Source: Marinobacter sp. (lineage in GTDB: Bacteria; Pseudomonadota; Gammaproteobacteria; Pseudomonadales; Oleiphilaceae). From it: a DNA stretch of 52,964 nucleotides. Numbering within the stretch: position 1 is the stretch's first letter; the number at the start of each line of letters is the position of its first letter. The stretch lies in the NCBI GenBank assembly GCA_030149475.1, contig JASBRL010000065.1, positions 1-52,964 of the forward strand, in the 5' to 3' direction. Position numbers and translations under genes: made by a program. Positions 1-8,908 of the stretch are shown here, piece by piece. The notes under the pieces were generated by a model that saw only the letters and a program-made list of their open reading frames with translations, had not been told where the DNA came from and ran no database searches.

Positions 1-1385
1 GCATCGGCGATACCGTCGAACCCGGAGGCGAGATTCTCCAGTTCCACTGAGCTGATCCACTCGCCACCGGACTTGATGATGTCTTTTGAGCGATCCTTGA
101 TGGTCACAAAGCCGTTGCTGTCCATGACGGCGACGTCCCCCGTGGGGAACCAGCCGTCGCGGTGTGGTGGCGGGGTGTCTACCGCAAAGTAGTTACTGAT
201 CACCCAGTAGCCCTTGGCGTAAAGATCACCCTGGGTCTCGTTGTCCCATGGCAGGTCTTCGCCGGCGTCATTCATGATTTTCAGGTCGACACCGAACGGC
301 GGCCGGCCCTGGGTGCTGCGCAGAGCTAGCTTCTCGTCCTCGGGCAGGCTGTTGTGCTTGAACAGCAGGGTGTTGACCGAGCCAACCGGGCTCATTTCGG
401 TCATGCCCCAGGCGTGCAGGGTTTCCACACCGTAGTCCCCGGCGAAGGTTTCGATCATCCACGGCGGGCAGGCGGAACCGCCGATCACCGTGCGGTTGAG
501 CGAGGGAACCCCTTCGCCGGACTCGCGCAGCGCATTGATCAGCCCCTGCCAGAGTGTGGGTACACCGGCTGCAATGGTCACGCTTTCGCTGTTGATCAGG
601 TTACGCAGACTTTCGCCATCAAGGTTCGGGCCCGGCAGGACCAGTTTGGTGCCCATCATGGCCGCCGCGTAGGGGATGCCCCAGGCGTTGACGTGGAACA
701 TGGGCACCACAGGCAGCATCGAGTCCTGGGCGCTCAGGCGCATGGAGTCGGGCAGGGCAATCGCCAGTGAGTGCAGCACGGTTGAGCGGTGGGAGTACAG
801 GGCACCCTTGGGGTTGCCGGTTGTGCCAGAGGTGTAGCAGAGACTGGATGCGGTATTCTCGTCGAAGGTCGGCCACTGGTAGTTGTCGTCACCACTGGCG
901 ACCAGGTCCTCGTAGAACTTGATATCGGGTATGGTCTTGCCGGCCTCATCGTTTTGGGGGCCCAGAAGCACGATGTGCTCGAGGTGCTCCAGACGCTCAC
1001 GAATGCCGGCAATCAGCGGCAGGAATGTTTGATCGAGAAACAATACCCGGTCATGGGCATGATTGATGATGTAGACAAGCTGGTCCGCAAACAGCCGCGG
1101 GTTAATGGTGTGGCAGACCAGTTCGGCGCCTGAGGTGCCAAAGTAGACCTCCAGGTGGCGATGGTTGTTCCAGGCCAGGGTGGCAATCCTGTCACCTGGT
1201 TTCATGCCCAGAGCGAGGAGCGCGGAGGCCAGCTTGCGGGCTCGCAGCTCGACCTGTCCGTACGTGGTCCGGTGCGTGCCGCCGGCTGTCTCGACCGAGA
1301 CGATTTCGGTGTCATTGTGATAGCGGGCCGCATGGGCAATCTGGGAACTGATCAGCATGGGCTGGGAAAGCATCTGACCTAGCAT
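1..1385 (-). CDS. AMP-forming acyl-CoA ligase, DmdB/AlkK-like, 3' end outside window
   Basis: Activates a carboxylic acid with ATP to an acyl-adenylate and then an acyl-CoA. The reverse strand reads MLGQMLSQPMLISSQIAHAAR, the N-terminus typical of medium-chain fatty acid/3-methylmercaptopropionyl-CoA ligases (AlkK, DmdB). The P-loop-like A3 motif SLCYTSGTTGNPKG, the A5 region LHAWGMTEMSP and the A7 motif YWVISNYF...DGWFPTGDVAVMD are visible, as is the hinge region IKDRSKDIIKSGGEWISSVELE. About 460 residues are seen; the C-terminal lid with its catalytic lysine lies beyond base 1. The ATG at 1385 follows an AGGAGG box by six bases. Substrate (medium-chain fatty acid or a methylthio acid) cannot be told from sequence; the family is sure, the substrate is not. 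Confidence 0.92.
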   Translation of the reverse strand, partial: MLGQMLSQPMLISSQIAHAARYHNDTEIVSVETAGGTHRTTYGQVELRARKLASALLALGMKPGDRIATLAWNNHRHLEVYFGTSGAELVCHTINPRLFADQLVYIINHAHDRVLFLDQTFLPLIAGIRERLEHLEHIVLLGPQNDEAGKTIPDIKFYEDLVASGDDNYQWPTFDENTASSLCYTSGTTGNPKGALYSHRSTVLHSLAIALPDSMRLSAQDSMLPVVPMFHVNAWGIPYAAAMMGTKLVLPGPNLDGESLRNLINSESVTIAAGVPTLWQGLINALRESGEGVPSLNRTVIGGSACPPWMIETFAGDYGVETLHAWGMTEMSPVGSVNTLLFKHNSLPEDEKLALRSTQGRPPFGVDLKIMNDAGEDLPWDNETQGDLYAKGYWVISNYFAVDTPPPHRDGWFPTGDVAVMDSNGFVTIKDRSKDIIKSGGEWISSVELENLASGFDGIAD

Positions 1386-1481
1386 CGTCTTCCTCCTACG
1401 GCCATCAGGCCGGTTTTGTTGTTGTTGGGTGGGGCAATCGCGCAAATAATCCACCCTGAGGGTTTATCGAAACTGGACATT

Positions 1482-1487
1482 TGTCAA
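1482..1487 (-). promoter_or_regulatory. candidate -35 box of the acyl-CoA ligase
   Basis: On the minus strand this is a perfect TTGACA, about 95 bases before the ligase ATG. No good -10 lies at 17 bases; a GATAAA sits only about 14 bases on, so the promoter is uncertain. The adjacent GTTT-N4-AAAC half-palindrome (about 1463-1474) could bind a regulator. Confidence 0.25.
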
Positions 1488-1578
1488 ATAAAAACTGGGC
1501 AGTCGTCCAGAATAGCGTTGATCGAAGTGAGTGACAGTGACCGCCTGGCCAGAGGCAGCCTTGTTCAGGGCGCCGGCA

Positions 1579-2727
1579 TCATGAAGCCCGGCGCTGCTCG
1601 GTACCGGTGTACACGGTGGTGATAGCAACCAGCAGTACGGCCGCAAGTCCGGCAATGAACAGTGACCACCCGCCAAGGCTGAGCAACAGGCCGGGCAGGA
1701 AAGAGCCTATGGTTCCGCCCAGGTAATAGGCCGACAGATACAACCCATTGACCACTCCCCGATAGTCCGGCGCTAACTGGTTGACCACCCCGGGCAGCAC
1801 GCTGTGGACCGTGAACATACCGGCGCAGAACACAAACATGCTGACAAACAGAACCAGAATGGACGGGGTCAGAAAGCACAGAGTCGCCAACAGGTAGATG
1901 ACCAGACCCGCCAGAACAACCCGGCGTTCAGAGGCCAGTATGCGCACCAGTCGACGGGCCAGCAGCGCCACCACAATGCCCATCATATACCCGGTGTACA
2001 TCAGGGAGATTCGTGCCGGGTCTGCGGTTCCGGCCAGTTCGCTGACCCGGAATGGCAGGTAGTTGAGTAGCGAGGCGAACACAAAAAAAGCGCAAAATAT
2101 GGTCAGGTAGGCCCGCGCTAGCCCGGGCCGACGCAACAGCCCGGGCAATACGTTGAGCGACACACGACCAAACCGGGTCTGGGCGTCTCCCGGCAGCCAG
2201 CATAAAGATATCGCCGACAGTCCCAGCCCGCCGCCCAGAATACCGAACATGGTGGGCCAGTTCAGCCACTCGGCCACGTGGCCGGAAAACGCCCGTCCAA
2301 GGAAGCCTCCGGCGATCGTCATGGCGACGTAGGTTGCCATGGCGGTGGTGACCTGGTCCGCCTTTGCCGTCGCGGCGACGTAGGTCATCAGCCCGGTCAT
2401 CATCGCAGGCAATATCAGCCCCTGAATCAGCCGGATGATCAGGAAAACGTCGTAGCCCGGCCCCGTTGCCAGGACCAGTGACGTGATGGCCAGAGCACTG
2501 GCGGCAGCAATCAGCATCGATCTGGCGGGAACAGAGGCAAGCAGAAACCCGTAGGCGATGGGGGCGATGCTCAATGGCGCCATCGTTACCGAAACCAGCA
2601 GCGCGACAGCTGATTCGCTGACCTGGAACTGCTGTGCAAGCAGGGGCAACAGGGGCTGTGGTGCATAAAAGGTGGTAAACGTCAGCAACACGGCGCACCC
2701 GATCAGCACAAAGTTTTTTCCATTCAC
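1579..2727 (-). CDS. MFS transporter, YnfM-like exporter
   Basis: A 382-residue major facilitator superfamily permease, probably a drug or metabolite exporter of the YnfM/arabinose-efflux kind. The chain is hydrophobic throughout with about twelve predicted membrane segments. After TM1 it has TFYAPQPLLPLLAQQFQVSES, typical of this subgroup, and the second half restarts at about residue 200 with the usual internal repeat. The start is a GTG at 2727; no strong Shine-Dalgarno is next to it, and an AGAGGG lies about 16 bases upstream. It stands alone, in the same direction as the acyl-CoA ligase 193 bases downstream, with no regulator next to it. Substrate unknown. Confidence 0.88.
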   Translation of the reverse strand: MNGKNFVLIGCAVLLTFTTFYAPQPLLPLLAQQFQVSESAVALLVSVTMAPLSIAPIAYGFLLASVPARSMLIAAASALAITSLVLATGPGYDVFLIIRLIQGLILPAMMTGLMTYVAATAKADQVTTAMATYVAMTIAGGFLGRAFSGHVAEWLNWPTMFGILGGGLGLSAISLCWLPGDAQTRFGRVSLNVLPGLLRRPGLARAYLTIFCAFFVFASLLNYLPFRVSELAGTADPARISLMYTGYMMGIVVALLARRLVRILASERRVVLAGLVIYLLATLCFLTPSILVLFVSMFVFCAGMFTVHSVLPGVVNQLAPDYRGVVNGLYLSAYYLGGTIGSFLPGLLLSLGGWSLFIAGLAAVLLVAITTVYTGTEQRRAS

Positions 2728-3113
2728 CCGAAGACTGGCCCTCTAAGCAGTGGTGGCAATCCCGAAGTCTGCCCGGCATTCGTCGCCGCGACAAGGGCCA
2801 GCATGGCATCGACGTTGGGGCTGACGGAATTGCGGATCAAGGAGCGTCGTCGGACCGGCTCTGGTTAGTCCTTGAACCAGTTCTCAAACCCGGATTCCAG
2901 GGGCGGCGAAGCGGGGACAGATTTGAGGCACAGTTATCTTTCGGCGACAGCCTTATCCGGTATCGTACCGTAACAAGATGTAACGGAGTGGTGTTCCGCC
3001 AGACCATGCCGGTATGTTCGTCTGTTTAAGTCGGCGACAGGTCTGATTGGCGGCCACACGGTATACAGCTTTGAAGGTTGGCTGATAACTATAAACAAGG
3101 ATGCCCTCGAATC
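2728..3113. other. intergenic region between divergent MFS gene and envelope operon
   Basis: No convincing gene in 386 bases. It must hold both divergent promoters, but no clear -35/-10 pair was found. Two small features are seen: an inverted repeat CGGTA-TCG-TACCG near 2958-2970, and the string GGGGACAGATTTGA at 2913-2926, a motif often found as a dispersed sequence in proteobacterial intergenic DNA. Confidence 0.5.
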
Positions 3114-3914
3114 ATGTTGTTGGTGCTGGCAGGATCGCTTTTGACCCTGGCAATGGTGCGGGAGGCTACCATTGTCGAGCCGTTGCCGCCGGGCACGGTC
3201 ATTCTCGAACAGAATGTTGATGACGGACCCACCAGGCTACGAACGCAGGTTCAGGTCGAGCCGCTGGTCGAACAGAAATTCCGCAACATCGTCCGTCAGG
3301 CCTACGACTACAGTTGCGGCAGCGCGGCGCTGACCACGGTTCTCAAATATTATCTGGGACGAAATCTGGACGAACGGCAAGTCATGGAGGGGCTGCTGCA
3401 CTACGGTGAGAGCGAACGCATCGTGGAACGGCGCGCATTCTCCATGCTGGATATGAAGCGCCTGGTGACCGCGCTGGGCTATCCGGCGGGCGGGTTTCGC
3501 GCCACCCTCGATGACCTGCGGGAGCTGGATCATCCGGCGATCGTGCCTATCCACCATGCGGGCTTCAAACACTTCGTTGTACTCCGGGCGGTTCGGGGTG
3601 ACCGGGTCTTCGTTGCTGATCCGGCGATCGGAAACTATTCATTTACCCTGGCTCAGTTCGCCGAAAAGTGGGACGACAACGTGCTGTTCATCGTGTTTCC
3701 CGGTGGCGAAAAACCCCTTGATGGCCTGGAGCTCAAAGAGGAAGACCTGCGGTACGTTGACGATCAGACCATGACACTGCTGGCCCGGCATCAGTTACCC
3801 GAGTTCTATGAAGCCACCGAACGTCGCATACAGAATCTGCTGGAACGCCAGAAAAACAACCCGGATGGAAGTGTGGAAAACACGCGCAAACAGCTGTTCT
3901 ATCGGAGAAATTAA
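3114..3914 (+). CDS. C39-type cysteine peptidase, secreted or membrane-anchored
   Basis: A 266-residue stand-alone peptidase C39 (double-glycine peptidase-like) protein. The N-terminal hydrophobic stretch MLLVLAGSLLTLAMV looks like a signal peptide or anchor, placing the enzyme in the periplasm. The catalytic triad is visible: Cys68 in YDYSCGSAAL, His near residue 148 in GFKHFVVLRAV, and Asp in VADPAIGNYS. Unlike bacteriocin exporters it has no ABC transporter domains. Start: a TTG at 3078 would add 12 residues, but the ATG at 3114 begins directly with the hydrophobic segment and is preferred. It is the first gene of a four-gene operon with two beta-barrel proteins and a lipoprotein. The same pairing of C39 peptidase and outer membrane barrel occurs in the Fap amyloid system (FapD, FapF), but no amyloid subunit is seen here. 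Confidence 0.85.
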   Translation: MLLVLAGSLLTLAMVREATIVEPLPPGTVILEQNVDDGPTRLRTQVQVEPLVEQKFRNIVRQAYDYSCGSAALTTVLKYYLGRNLDERQVMEGLLHYGESERIVERRAFSMLDMKRLVTALGYPAGGFRATLDDLRELDHPAIVPIHHAGFKHFVVLRAVRGDRVFVADPAIGNYSFTLAQFAEKWDDNVLFIVFPGGEKPLDGLELKEEDLRYVDDQTMTLLARHQLPEFYEATERRIQNLLERQKNNPDGSVENTRKQLFYRRN

Positions 3915-4034
3915 GATATTTCTGCTCGGGAGAAGCTGGCGAAGACAGCATTTTTTTGCGCGAAAAATCATCGCGGCCGAGAACCCGCGGGGACTGGTCT
4001 GGATAAAATCATGAGAGAGTACAAGGAAGCTGGG

Positions 4035-5048
4035 ATGAATCGTTGGATAGTGGGAAGCCTGCTTCTCTTTTCGGTGTCCGGGTATTCGGCATTCTGCTCT
4101 GCCCAGTCACAGGGCTCTGACGTCGATAAGGCAAGAAGCGCACTGGCGCAGAAAAACCAAGACGAAGACGCGTCCCGCCAGCTGGAGGAGGTGTTCCAGT
4201 CCGCCAAGAAAAACTATTCCCTGCAAAAGAAGGGCTCCCATGCGCTGACCTACTACTTTGACTACTCATATACTGGTGATCAGCGTCTGGATCTGGCCAT
4301 TTCCAATGGTTCGATTCGAAATATTGATGTGGTGCCGTCAGCCACGCACACTATGACGAACTCGTTTTATTACGAGTACGGCCTCGACGACAACATCACC
4401 GTCAGTGGGCGCGTACCTCTGGTTGTAAAATACGATACCCAGGACGAGCTCAGCCTCTATGACGTCGGTGATATGTCGTTTACAGCCCGCTGGCAGCCGC
4501 TGGCCTACGTGCCGGGCAAAATGTCCACCACACTGTTTTCAACATTCATCTCGAAAACCGGCACCAGCCCCTATGAAATTGACGTCAACCGGCAACTGTC
4601 ATCAGGTAGTGGGTATTACTCGCTGGCAGGCGGGGCGAGTGTCTCACGATTGCTGGACCCGGTTATTCTGTTCGGCTCGCTGAGTGTCAGCTACAACATG
4701 CCCGTATCCGGACTGAATCAGGTACGCGGGGCCCGGGTACTTGAAAAAGTGGAGCCGGGATTCGGCCTGTCGGGATCGTTCGGGTTTGCCTACTCCCTGT
4801 CGTATGACATCTCGCTGAGTATCTCCACCCAGCTTACCTACAGCAACCAGACCGTGCTCACCTTCCGCAATGGGGAAAAGGCGGTGGCCCAGGACCAGAT
4901 GTCGGGGTTTCTCAGTCTGTCGCTGGGCACACGGATCAGCGAAACCACCATCATCAATACCAGTCTGGGTATTGGCCTGACTGCAGGCGCACCGGACTTC
5001 AACGTCGGGTTATCGCTCCCTCTCAACATCTCCGGCCTCAAAGAGTGA
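4035..5048 (+). CDS. outer membrane beta-barrel 'transporter', FapF-like architecture
   Basis: 337 residues. It starts with a signal peptide (MNRWIVGSLLLFSVSG...CSAQS), followed by a short charged helical segment (about residues 28-65: DVDKARSALAQKNQDEDASRQLEEVFQSAKKN) and then alternating hydrophobic/polar strands to the C-terminus (ALTYYFDYSY, YYEYGLDDNITVSGRVPLVV, FNVGLSLPLNISGL), as in an outer membrane barrel. This helix-plus-barrel plan resembles FapF and the phenol/meta-pathway 'transporter' family. The ATG at 4035 was chosen because it opens the signal peptide and follows AAGGA by seven bases; an upstream ATG at 4011 would put eight charged residues in front. It lies 120 bases after the C39 peptidase and 37 before the FadL-like gene. 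The transported substrate is unknown. Confidence 0.8.
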   Translation: MNRWIVGSLLLFSVSGYSAFCSAQSQGSDVDKARSALAQKNQDEDASRQLEEVFQSAKKNYSLQKKGSHALTYYFDYSYTGDQRLDLAISNGSIRNIDVVPSATHTMTNSFYYEYGLDDNITVSGRVPLVVKYDTQDELSLYDVGDMSFTARWQPLAYVPGKMSTTLFSTFISKTGTSPYEIDVNRQLSSGSGYYSLAGGASVSRLLDPVILFGSLSVSYNMPVSGLNQVRGARVLEKVEPGFGLSGSFGFAYSLSYDISLSISTQLTYSNQTVLTFRNGEKAVAQDQMSGFLSLSLGTRISETTIINTSLGIGLTAGAPDFNVGLSLPLNISGLKE

Positions 5049-5085
5049 TTCCCGCCGATGATGCCATCAGGTAAGTGACAATTTC

Positions 5086-6711
5086 ATGGGATACACAAAC
5101 AATACCTTACGCCTTCTGGGCACCCTGCTGATCGCTCTGCTCACCGGGAGTGCTCATGCACAGCTCACCCAGAACCTGAGTATCAGCCCGAAGGCTCTGG
5201 CGTTGGGCAATGCGGTCACTGCCGACCCGCCGGGCATTATGGCGATTCACTACAATCCGGCCGGTCTGACCAAACTGGACGGGCGCCAGCTCGAAGTGAA
5301 TCTGCTCAGCGTTTACCTCGATGTCGATGCCGATTTCAGGGCACCGCCAGGCTATAACATTTTTGGCATCGATGGACTGGAAACCGATCCGTTGACCGGC
5401 CAGCAGAGAGACCCGGTCGCCAACCAGCACAGTCACACCAATACGGTGGCGTTGTATGTGCCCGGTCGGGGCATACAGCGACTGCCGCCGGGACCGGCTA
5501 TTGCGCCGTCCGCAGCGATCAGTATCAAGCCACCAGGCTCCAAACTGACGTTTGCCAATGCGTTTTATCTACCAATGGCAGCGGGCTTTGTCAGGGGCAA
5601 GAACGATCCGGCCCGGTATCAGCCTCAGGCAACCGCCCTGCAGCGCACAACGTATCTGTCACCGACCGTAGGCTACAAAATCAATGATCAGTGGTCTGTC
5701 GGTTTTGGCATCCAACTGTCGCATATGGGCATAGCGGCAGACCAGTACATGCGCGCGCCCAACCTGCTGCTGGGCGTGGCGGAAGTGCTCCAGGATGCGT
5801 TCAACTGCAAGTCTGGTGATGAACCCCTGGCTCCGTGGATCGCCCTGTGTGGCGGCAATGTCGGACCGTGGGACGATATTGGTGCACTCAGCATCAATGT
5901 GCAGCAGTCGCTCTCGCCAACCTATTCGTTCGGGGTCATGTGGGAGCCCACCGACTGGTTCAGCTGGGGAGCAAGCTATACGTCCCAGGCCTCGATGAAC
6001 CTGAAGGGAAAGTTTGCGATCCAGTATACCGATGACTGGTCCGGGTTCTGGCAGAGTGTCAACAGCTCGATTATCGGAGCCATTGGATCGGCTATTCTCA
6101 GTCTGCCCTCAGGCGTGCCAAGAGAGGCGGGCAACGTATCCATGGACCTGGTCTACCCCCAGCACTTCCAGACCGGTATCAGTGTGGATGTGCTGCCCAA
6201 ACTGACCCTGAATGCCGATATCGGCTGGACCGACTTCAAGCAGTGGGATGCGTTCAAGTTTCGTTTTGATCGTAATCTGGAATTTCTCAACGCCGCCAAG
6301 ATTCTCTCGCCAGAGAATGCGACTGCCAACAGTCTTCGCCTGCCTCTGGGCTACACGGATCAGTGGAACTGGGCTTTTGGCGCAGAGTTCCATGCCTCCA
6401 CACGCCTGGACCTGCGGGCAGGCCTGGAGATCCGCGACTCGGTTATTCCCAATAACCAGCGCTCGGTATTGGCACCATTCGGCGGTGCCAACCTCTACAG
6501 TGTGGGCATGGGTTATCGTTGGGACAAAAATACCGTGGTGGATATGAATCTGAGCTACCTGCACTCGATCGAAACGATTCCCGCCAATACCAGTTGCAAC
6601 GTGAATTGTGACAACATCACCAACATTATATACAACCCCTATGCCGGACTGGACGTCAAGACCTCGTTGCGGGTTGTCATGGCAGGCCTGAGCTTCCGGA
6701 CGAAGTTCTGA
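5086..6711 (+). CDS. OmpP1/FadL-family outer membrane protein
   Basis: A 541-residue outer membrane channel of the FadL/TodX/OmpP1 family, which moves hydrophobic compounds such as long-chain fatty acids across the outer membrane. Seen: signal peptide ending HAQ, then the family's N-terminal hatch region SPKALALGNAVTADPPGIMAIHYNPAGLTKLDG, aromatic-rich amphipathic strands, and a C-terminus ending LSFRTKF with terminal phenylalanine, as expected for BAM recognition. It is longer than E. coli FadL (about 420 mature residues). An acyl-CoA ligase lies 4 kb away, but the tight operon here is with the C39 peptidase, the FapF-like barrel and a lipoprotein. Its role may therefore be structural or export-related rather than fatty acid uptake; that part is inference. 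Confidence 0.85.
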   Translation: MGYTNNTLRLLGTLLIALLTGSAHAQLTQNLSISPKALALGNAVTADPPGIMAIHYNPAGLTKLDGRQLEVNLLSVYLDVDADFRAPPGYNIFGIDGLETDPLTGQQRDPVANQHSHTNTVALYVPGRGIQRLPPGPAIAPSAAISIKPPGSKLTFANAFYLPMAAGFVRGKNDPARYQPQATALQRTTYLSPTVGYKINDQWSVGFGIQLSHMGIAADQYMRAPNLLLGVAEVLQDAFNCKSGDEPLAPWIALCGGNVGPWDDIGALSINVQQSLSPTYSFGVMWEPTDWFSWGASYTSQASMNLKGKFAIQYTDDWSGFWQSVNSSIIGAIGSAILSLPSGVPREAGNVSMDLVYPQHFQTGISVDVLPKLTLNADIGWTDFKQWDAFKFRFDRNLEFLNAAKILSPENATANSLRLPLGYTDQWNWAFGAEFHASTRLDLRAGLEIRDSVIPNNQRSVLAPFGGANLYSVGMGYRWDKNTVVDMNLSYLHSIETIPANTSCNVNCDNITNIIYNPYAGLDVKTSLRVVMAGLSFRTKF

Positions 6712-6745
6712 CAATACCCGGCCAGGCTATGGCCAGGAGAGACTC

Positions 6746-7822
6746 ATGAAGACGATCGTCAGGTTGGGCAGTCAATGCCTGTGGATTCTGCTGCCGATGT
6801 TGCTGAGCGGATGCCAGGGCGGTGGCCGGTCACTGCTGCCGGACAAACAGGGTTATTACACCTGGATTGATGCCAGTGGCCAGCTACGTACAACGCTTAT
6901 TGAGCGGTCCGGGGAAACAGCGCCCGATCCTGCGGCCACACAGCCGGGCCCTTCAGGCACCGGCGTAGCTCCGGAACAGACGCTGCCTGGCAAGAATCAG
7001 TCTGCCGGGCGAGACGACGATGGGTCCGAGTACACACTGGCCAATTACCCCGATGCCAACGCCCTTGAAAAATCGGGGTATCTCCGCCCCGGAGATCCGC
7101 TTCCCTATTTTACCTGGCAGGATGCGAGTGGACGCATCCGGGTCACCTATTACCGCCCCGACACTCGTTCCGACGTGGCAAAGGGCCTGGTGCCGCAACC
7201 GATTGAGCTGAGCGACGCCAGTGTCTACACCGTCGACTCCGGTCGGACATTGGTCAACGCGCAGCCATGGGTCGACGCCAGGGTGCCGGAGGCCTTTCGG
7301 GTACTGGGCATTGATCCGGACGGTGAATCACTGTTCCAGCAATGGCGGGCACTGTGTTGCAAAGATCTGACCGTCGGTCAGGTCCTGGACTGGTCCGCGG
7401 ACCGCGAATTTCAGTTAGACCTGGACGCCACGTCGCCTACCCACCGGTTCAGTACCGGCGTCAGTCATTTTCGCCTGGTGCAGTTGCCGGCGACCAGCCC
7501 GGCCGGCGGGTTTGTGTTGAGGCTGCGGTCGTTCAGTGATCATGGAGTCTTCGTGCCGTCACTTGCCTTTCTCGATCAGGATCTTGAGCCGGTGCGACTG
7601 GTCACCGATCTGGTGATGCCCTTTCGGCCTGAAAGCTGGCATCGGCAGGGCTATCTTGAGGCGTTCGTGCCGGTGTTTCCGGCGCGGGGCGAGCGGTGGC
7701 TGATGGTGTTCACACGAGCTGAGGATCTGGCTTCGCAGACGGTGACCGAGACCCGGCACGGGCCTCGCCGTATATCTCATGAGCCCACCGGAACCCTCAG
7801 CCTGACCGGCATGACGCCCTAA
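6746..7822 (+). CDS. envelope lipoprotein, possible MalM-like C-terminal domain
   Basis: 358 residues with a type II signal peptide: the lipobox LLSGC puts the lipidated cysteine near residue 23. Two similar segments follow, KQGYYTWIDASGQLRTT (about 34-50) and LPYFTWQDASGRIRVTYY (about 119-136), separated by a proline/acid-rich linker, which suggests an internal duplication. The C-terminal 190 residues (VDARVPEAFRVLGIDPDGESLFQQW to the end) have the look of the MalM-type periplasmic domain; I am not certain of this. The ATG follows AGGAGA by six bases, and the gene ends the operon 34 bases after the FadL-like gene. It is likely an accessory lipoprotein of the two outer membrane barrels. Confidence 0.75.
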   Translation: MKTIVRLGSQCLWILLPMLLSGCQGGGRSLLPDKQGYYTWIDASGQLRTTLIERSGETAPDPAATQPGPSGTGVAPEQTLPGKNQSAGRDDDGSEYTLANYPDANALEKSGYLRPGDPLPYFTWQDASGRIRVTYYRPDTRSDVAKGLVPQPIELSDASVYTVDSGRTLVNAQPWVDARVPEAFRVLGIDPDGESLFQQWRALCCKDLTVGQVLDWSADREFQLDLDATSPTHRFSTGVSHFRLVQLPATSPAGGFVLRLRSFSDHGVFVPSLAFLDQDLEPVRLVTDLVMPFRPESWHRQGYLEAFVPVFPARGERWLMVFTRAEDLASQTVTETRHGPRRISHEPTGTLSLTGMTP

Positions 7823-7858
7823 TTCTCTGTTTACTGGTTGACGGGGCTGGCCAGTCGT

Positions 7859-8884
7859 TCAGCGGCTCAGGTCCACCCATTGGTGGGACAGCCAGTAGAA
7901 GCGGCCCTGGCCGGCTGGGTAGGTGCAGTTGTAGCGAAAGCGCCGGCTGGTGAACGGTGAGTCCGCCTGTACGCTGACCCGTTGACCGCCTTCGCGTTTG
8001 ACGGTTTGCCGCCCTTTGCCGGAGGCAAAGCAGGTGAGGCGAGCGGGGTTGAAACCCGGGGGCAGAGTAACGGATAGCGTTGGTGGGTTACGTTTGAGTA
8101 CCCCGCTAGGCAAAGTGCGGGCATCCACCGGGAGTGCCAGGCTGAGCAATTTGTCTTTCAGGGCGTTGAGTTGGCCGTACGCTGTTGCCATCGGGAAACG
8201 GGGCAGGCGGGTTGCCAGCGAGGTCGGACCAATCGGCCCTGATTGCTGGCCGTAACCGAACCAGCCGCGACTGGCGACGGCCTTTTCCAGGTTGTCGCCG
8301 AACTCCCCATAGGGGTAGGCGAGCATTGGCGTATGGGTGCCCAGTTGTTTTTCCAGCGAAGTCTGGGCATCGTCCAGGCTCACTTTTATTCGCTGTTGCC
8401 AGGTTTCCATGGATTCGTCGGGACGGCGTGGCAAATGTTGGTGATTGGCGCTGTGATTTGCGATTTCAACGGCAGGATTCCCCGCCAGTTCGCGCAGTTG
8501 GTCCCAGCTCATGAAATCATTCCCGCCAATGGCTCCGGTGTTTACGAAGACGGTGAACGGGTAGTGGCGGCGGGTCAGTTCCGGGAGCGCGGTTTCCCAG
8601 ACCGAACGGTAGGCGTCATCAAAAGTGATGGCGACTTGTTGCTGACCGGACAGGTCACCGGCAAGCGCAGCCCGGGTTCCCTGCTGCAGCGGCACGACTT
8701 TCAGTCCAAGCTGTTCAATCATATCCATTTGCGCCCGGAACAGGGATGGTGTGGTGCTGGTTGATGCGGGGCTGTCATTGCTGATGTGATGATATTGCAG
8801 GACCACAAGATCCGCTGATGCCGCTGTGGCCGCGCTCAGCAGCAGCAAAGCCAGGGCGGACTTCGCAAGGGTGCGATAAGTCAT
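7859..8884 (-). CDS. polysaccharide deacetylase family protein
   Basis: 341-residue secreted NodB-domain (carbohydrate esterase 4) protein. Seen: signal peptide MTYRTLAKSALALLLLSAATAASA; VLQYHHIS; motif 1 TFDDA at 87-91 (catalytic and metal Asp); motif 2 HSANH at 144-148, the two zinc-binding histidines; motif 3 LAYPYGEFGDN. The opening LVVLQYHHIS and the overall plan resemble PgaB/IcaB-type exopolysaccharide de-N-acetylases, but no poly-GlcNAc synthesis genes are nearby. The C-terminal 100 residues form an extra domain with two cysteines (about positions 287 and 321), perhaps disulfide-linked. Convergent with the lipoprotein gene and 24 bases downstream of the DnaJ-related gene, so possibly co-transcribed with it. 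Substrate not known. Confidence 0.88.
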   Translation of the reverse strand: MTYRTLAKSALALLLLSAATAASADLVVLQYHHISNDSPASTSTTPSLFRAQMDMIEQLGLKVVPLQQGTRAALAGDLSGQQQVAITFDDAYRSVWETALPELTRRHYPFTVFVNTGAIGGNDFMSWDQLRELAGNPAVEIANHSANHQHLPRRPDESMETWQQRIKVSLDDAQTSLEKQLGTHTPMLAYPYGEFGDNLEKAVASRGWFGYGQQSGPIGPTSLATRLPRFPMATAYGQLNALKDKLLSLALPVDARTLPSGVLKRNPPTLSVTLPPGFNPARLTCFASGKGRQTVKREGGQRVSVQADSPFTSRRFRYNCTYPAGQGRFYWLSHQWVDLSR

Positions 8885-8908
8885 AATATTCCTCGAGTGA
8901 CAGTGTTA

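Noticed and set aside
2803..2868. Short plus-strand ORF as the first gene of the envelope operon
   Set aside because: Only 21 codons, no signal peptide or lipobox, no conserved features.
3078..3113. TTG start adding 12 residues to the C39 peptidase
   Set aside because: It would place a charged, cysteine-containing stretch before the signal peptide and has a Shine-Dalgarno too close to the codon.
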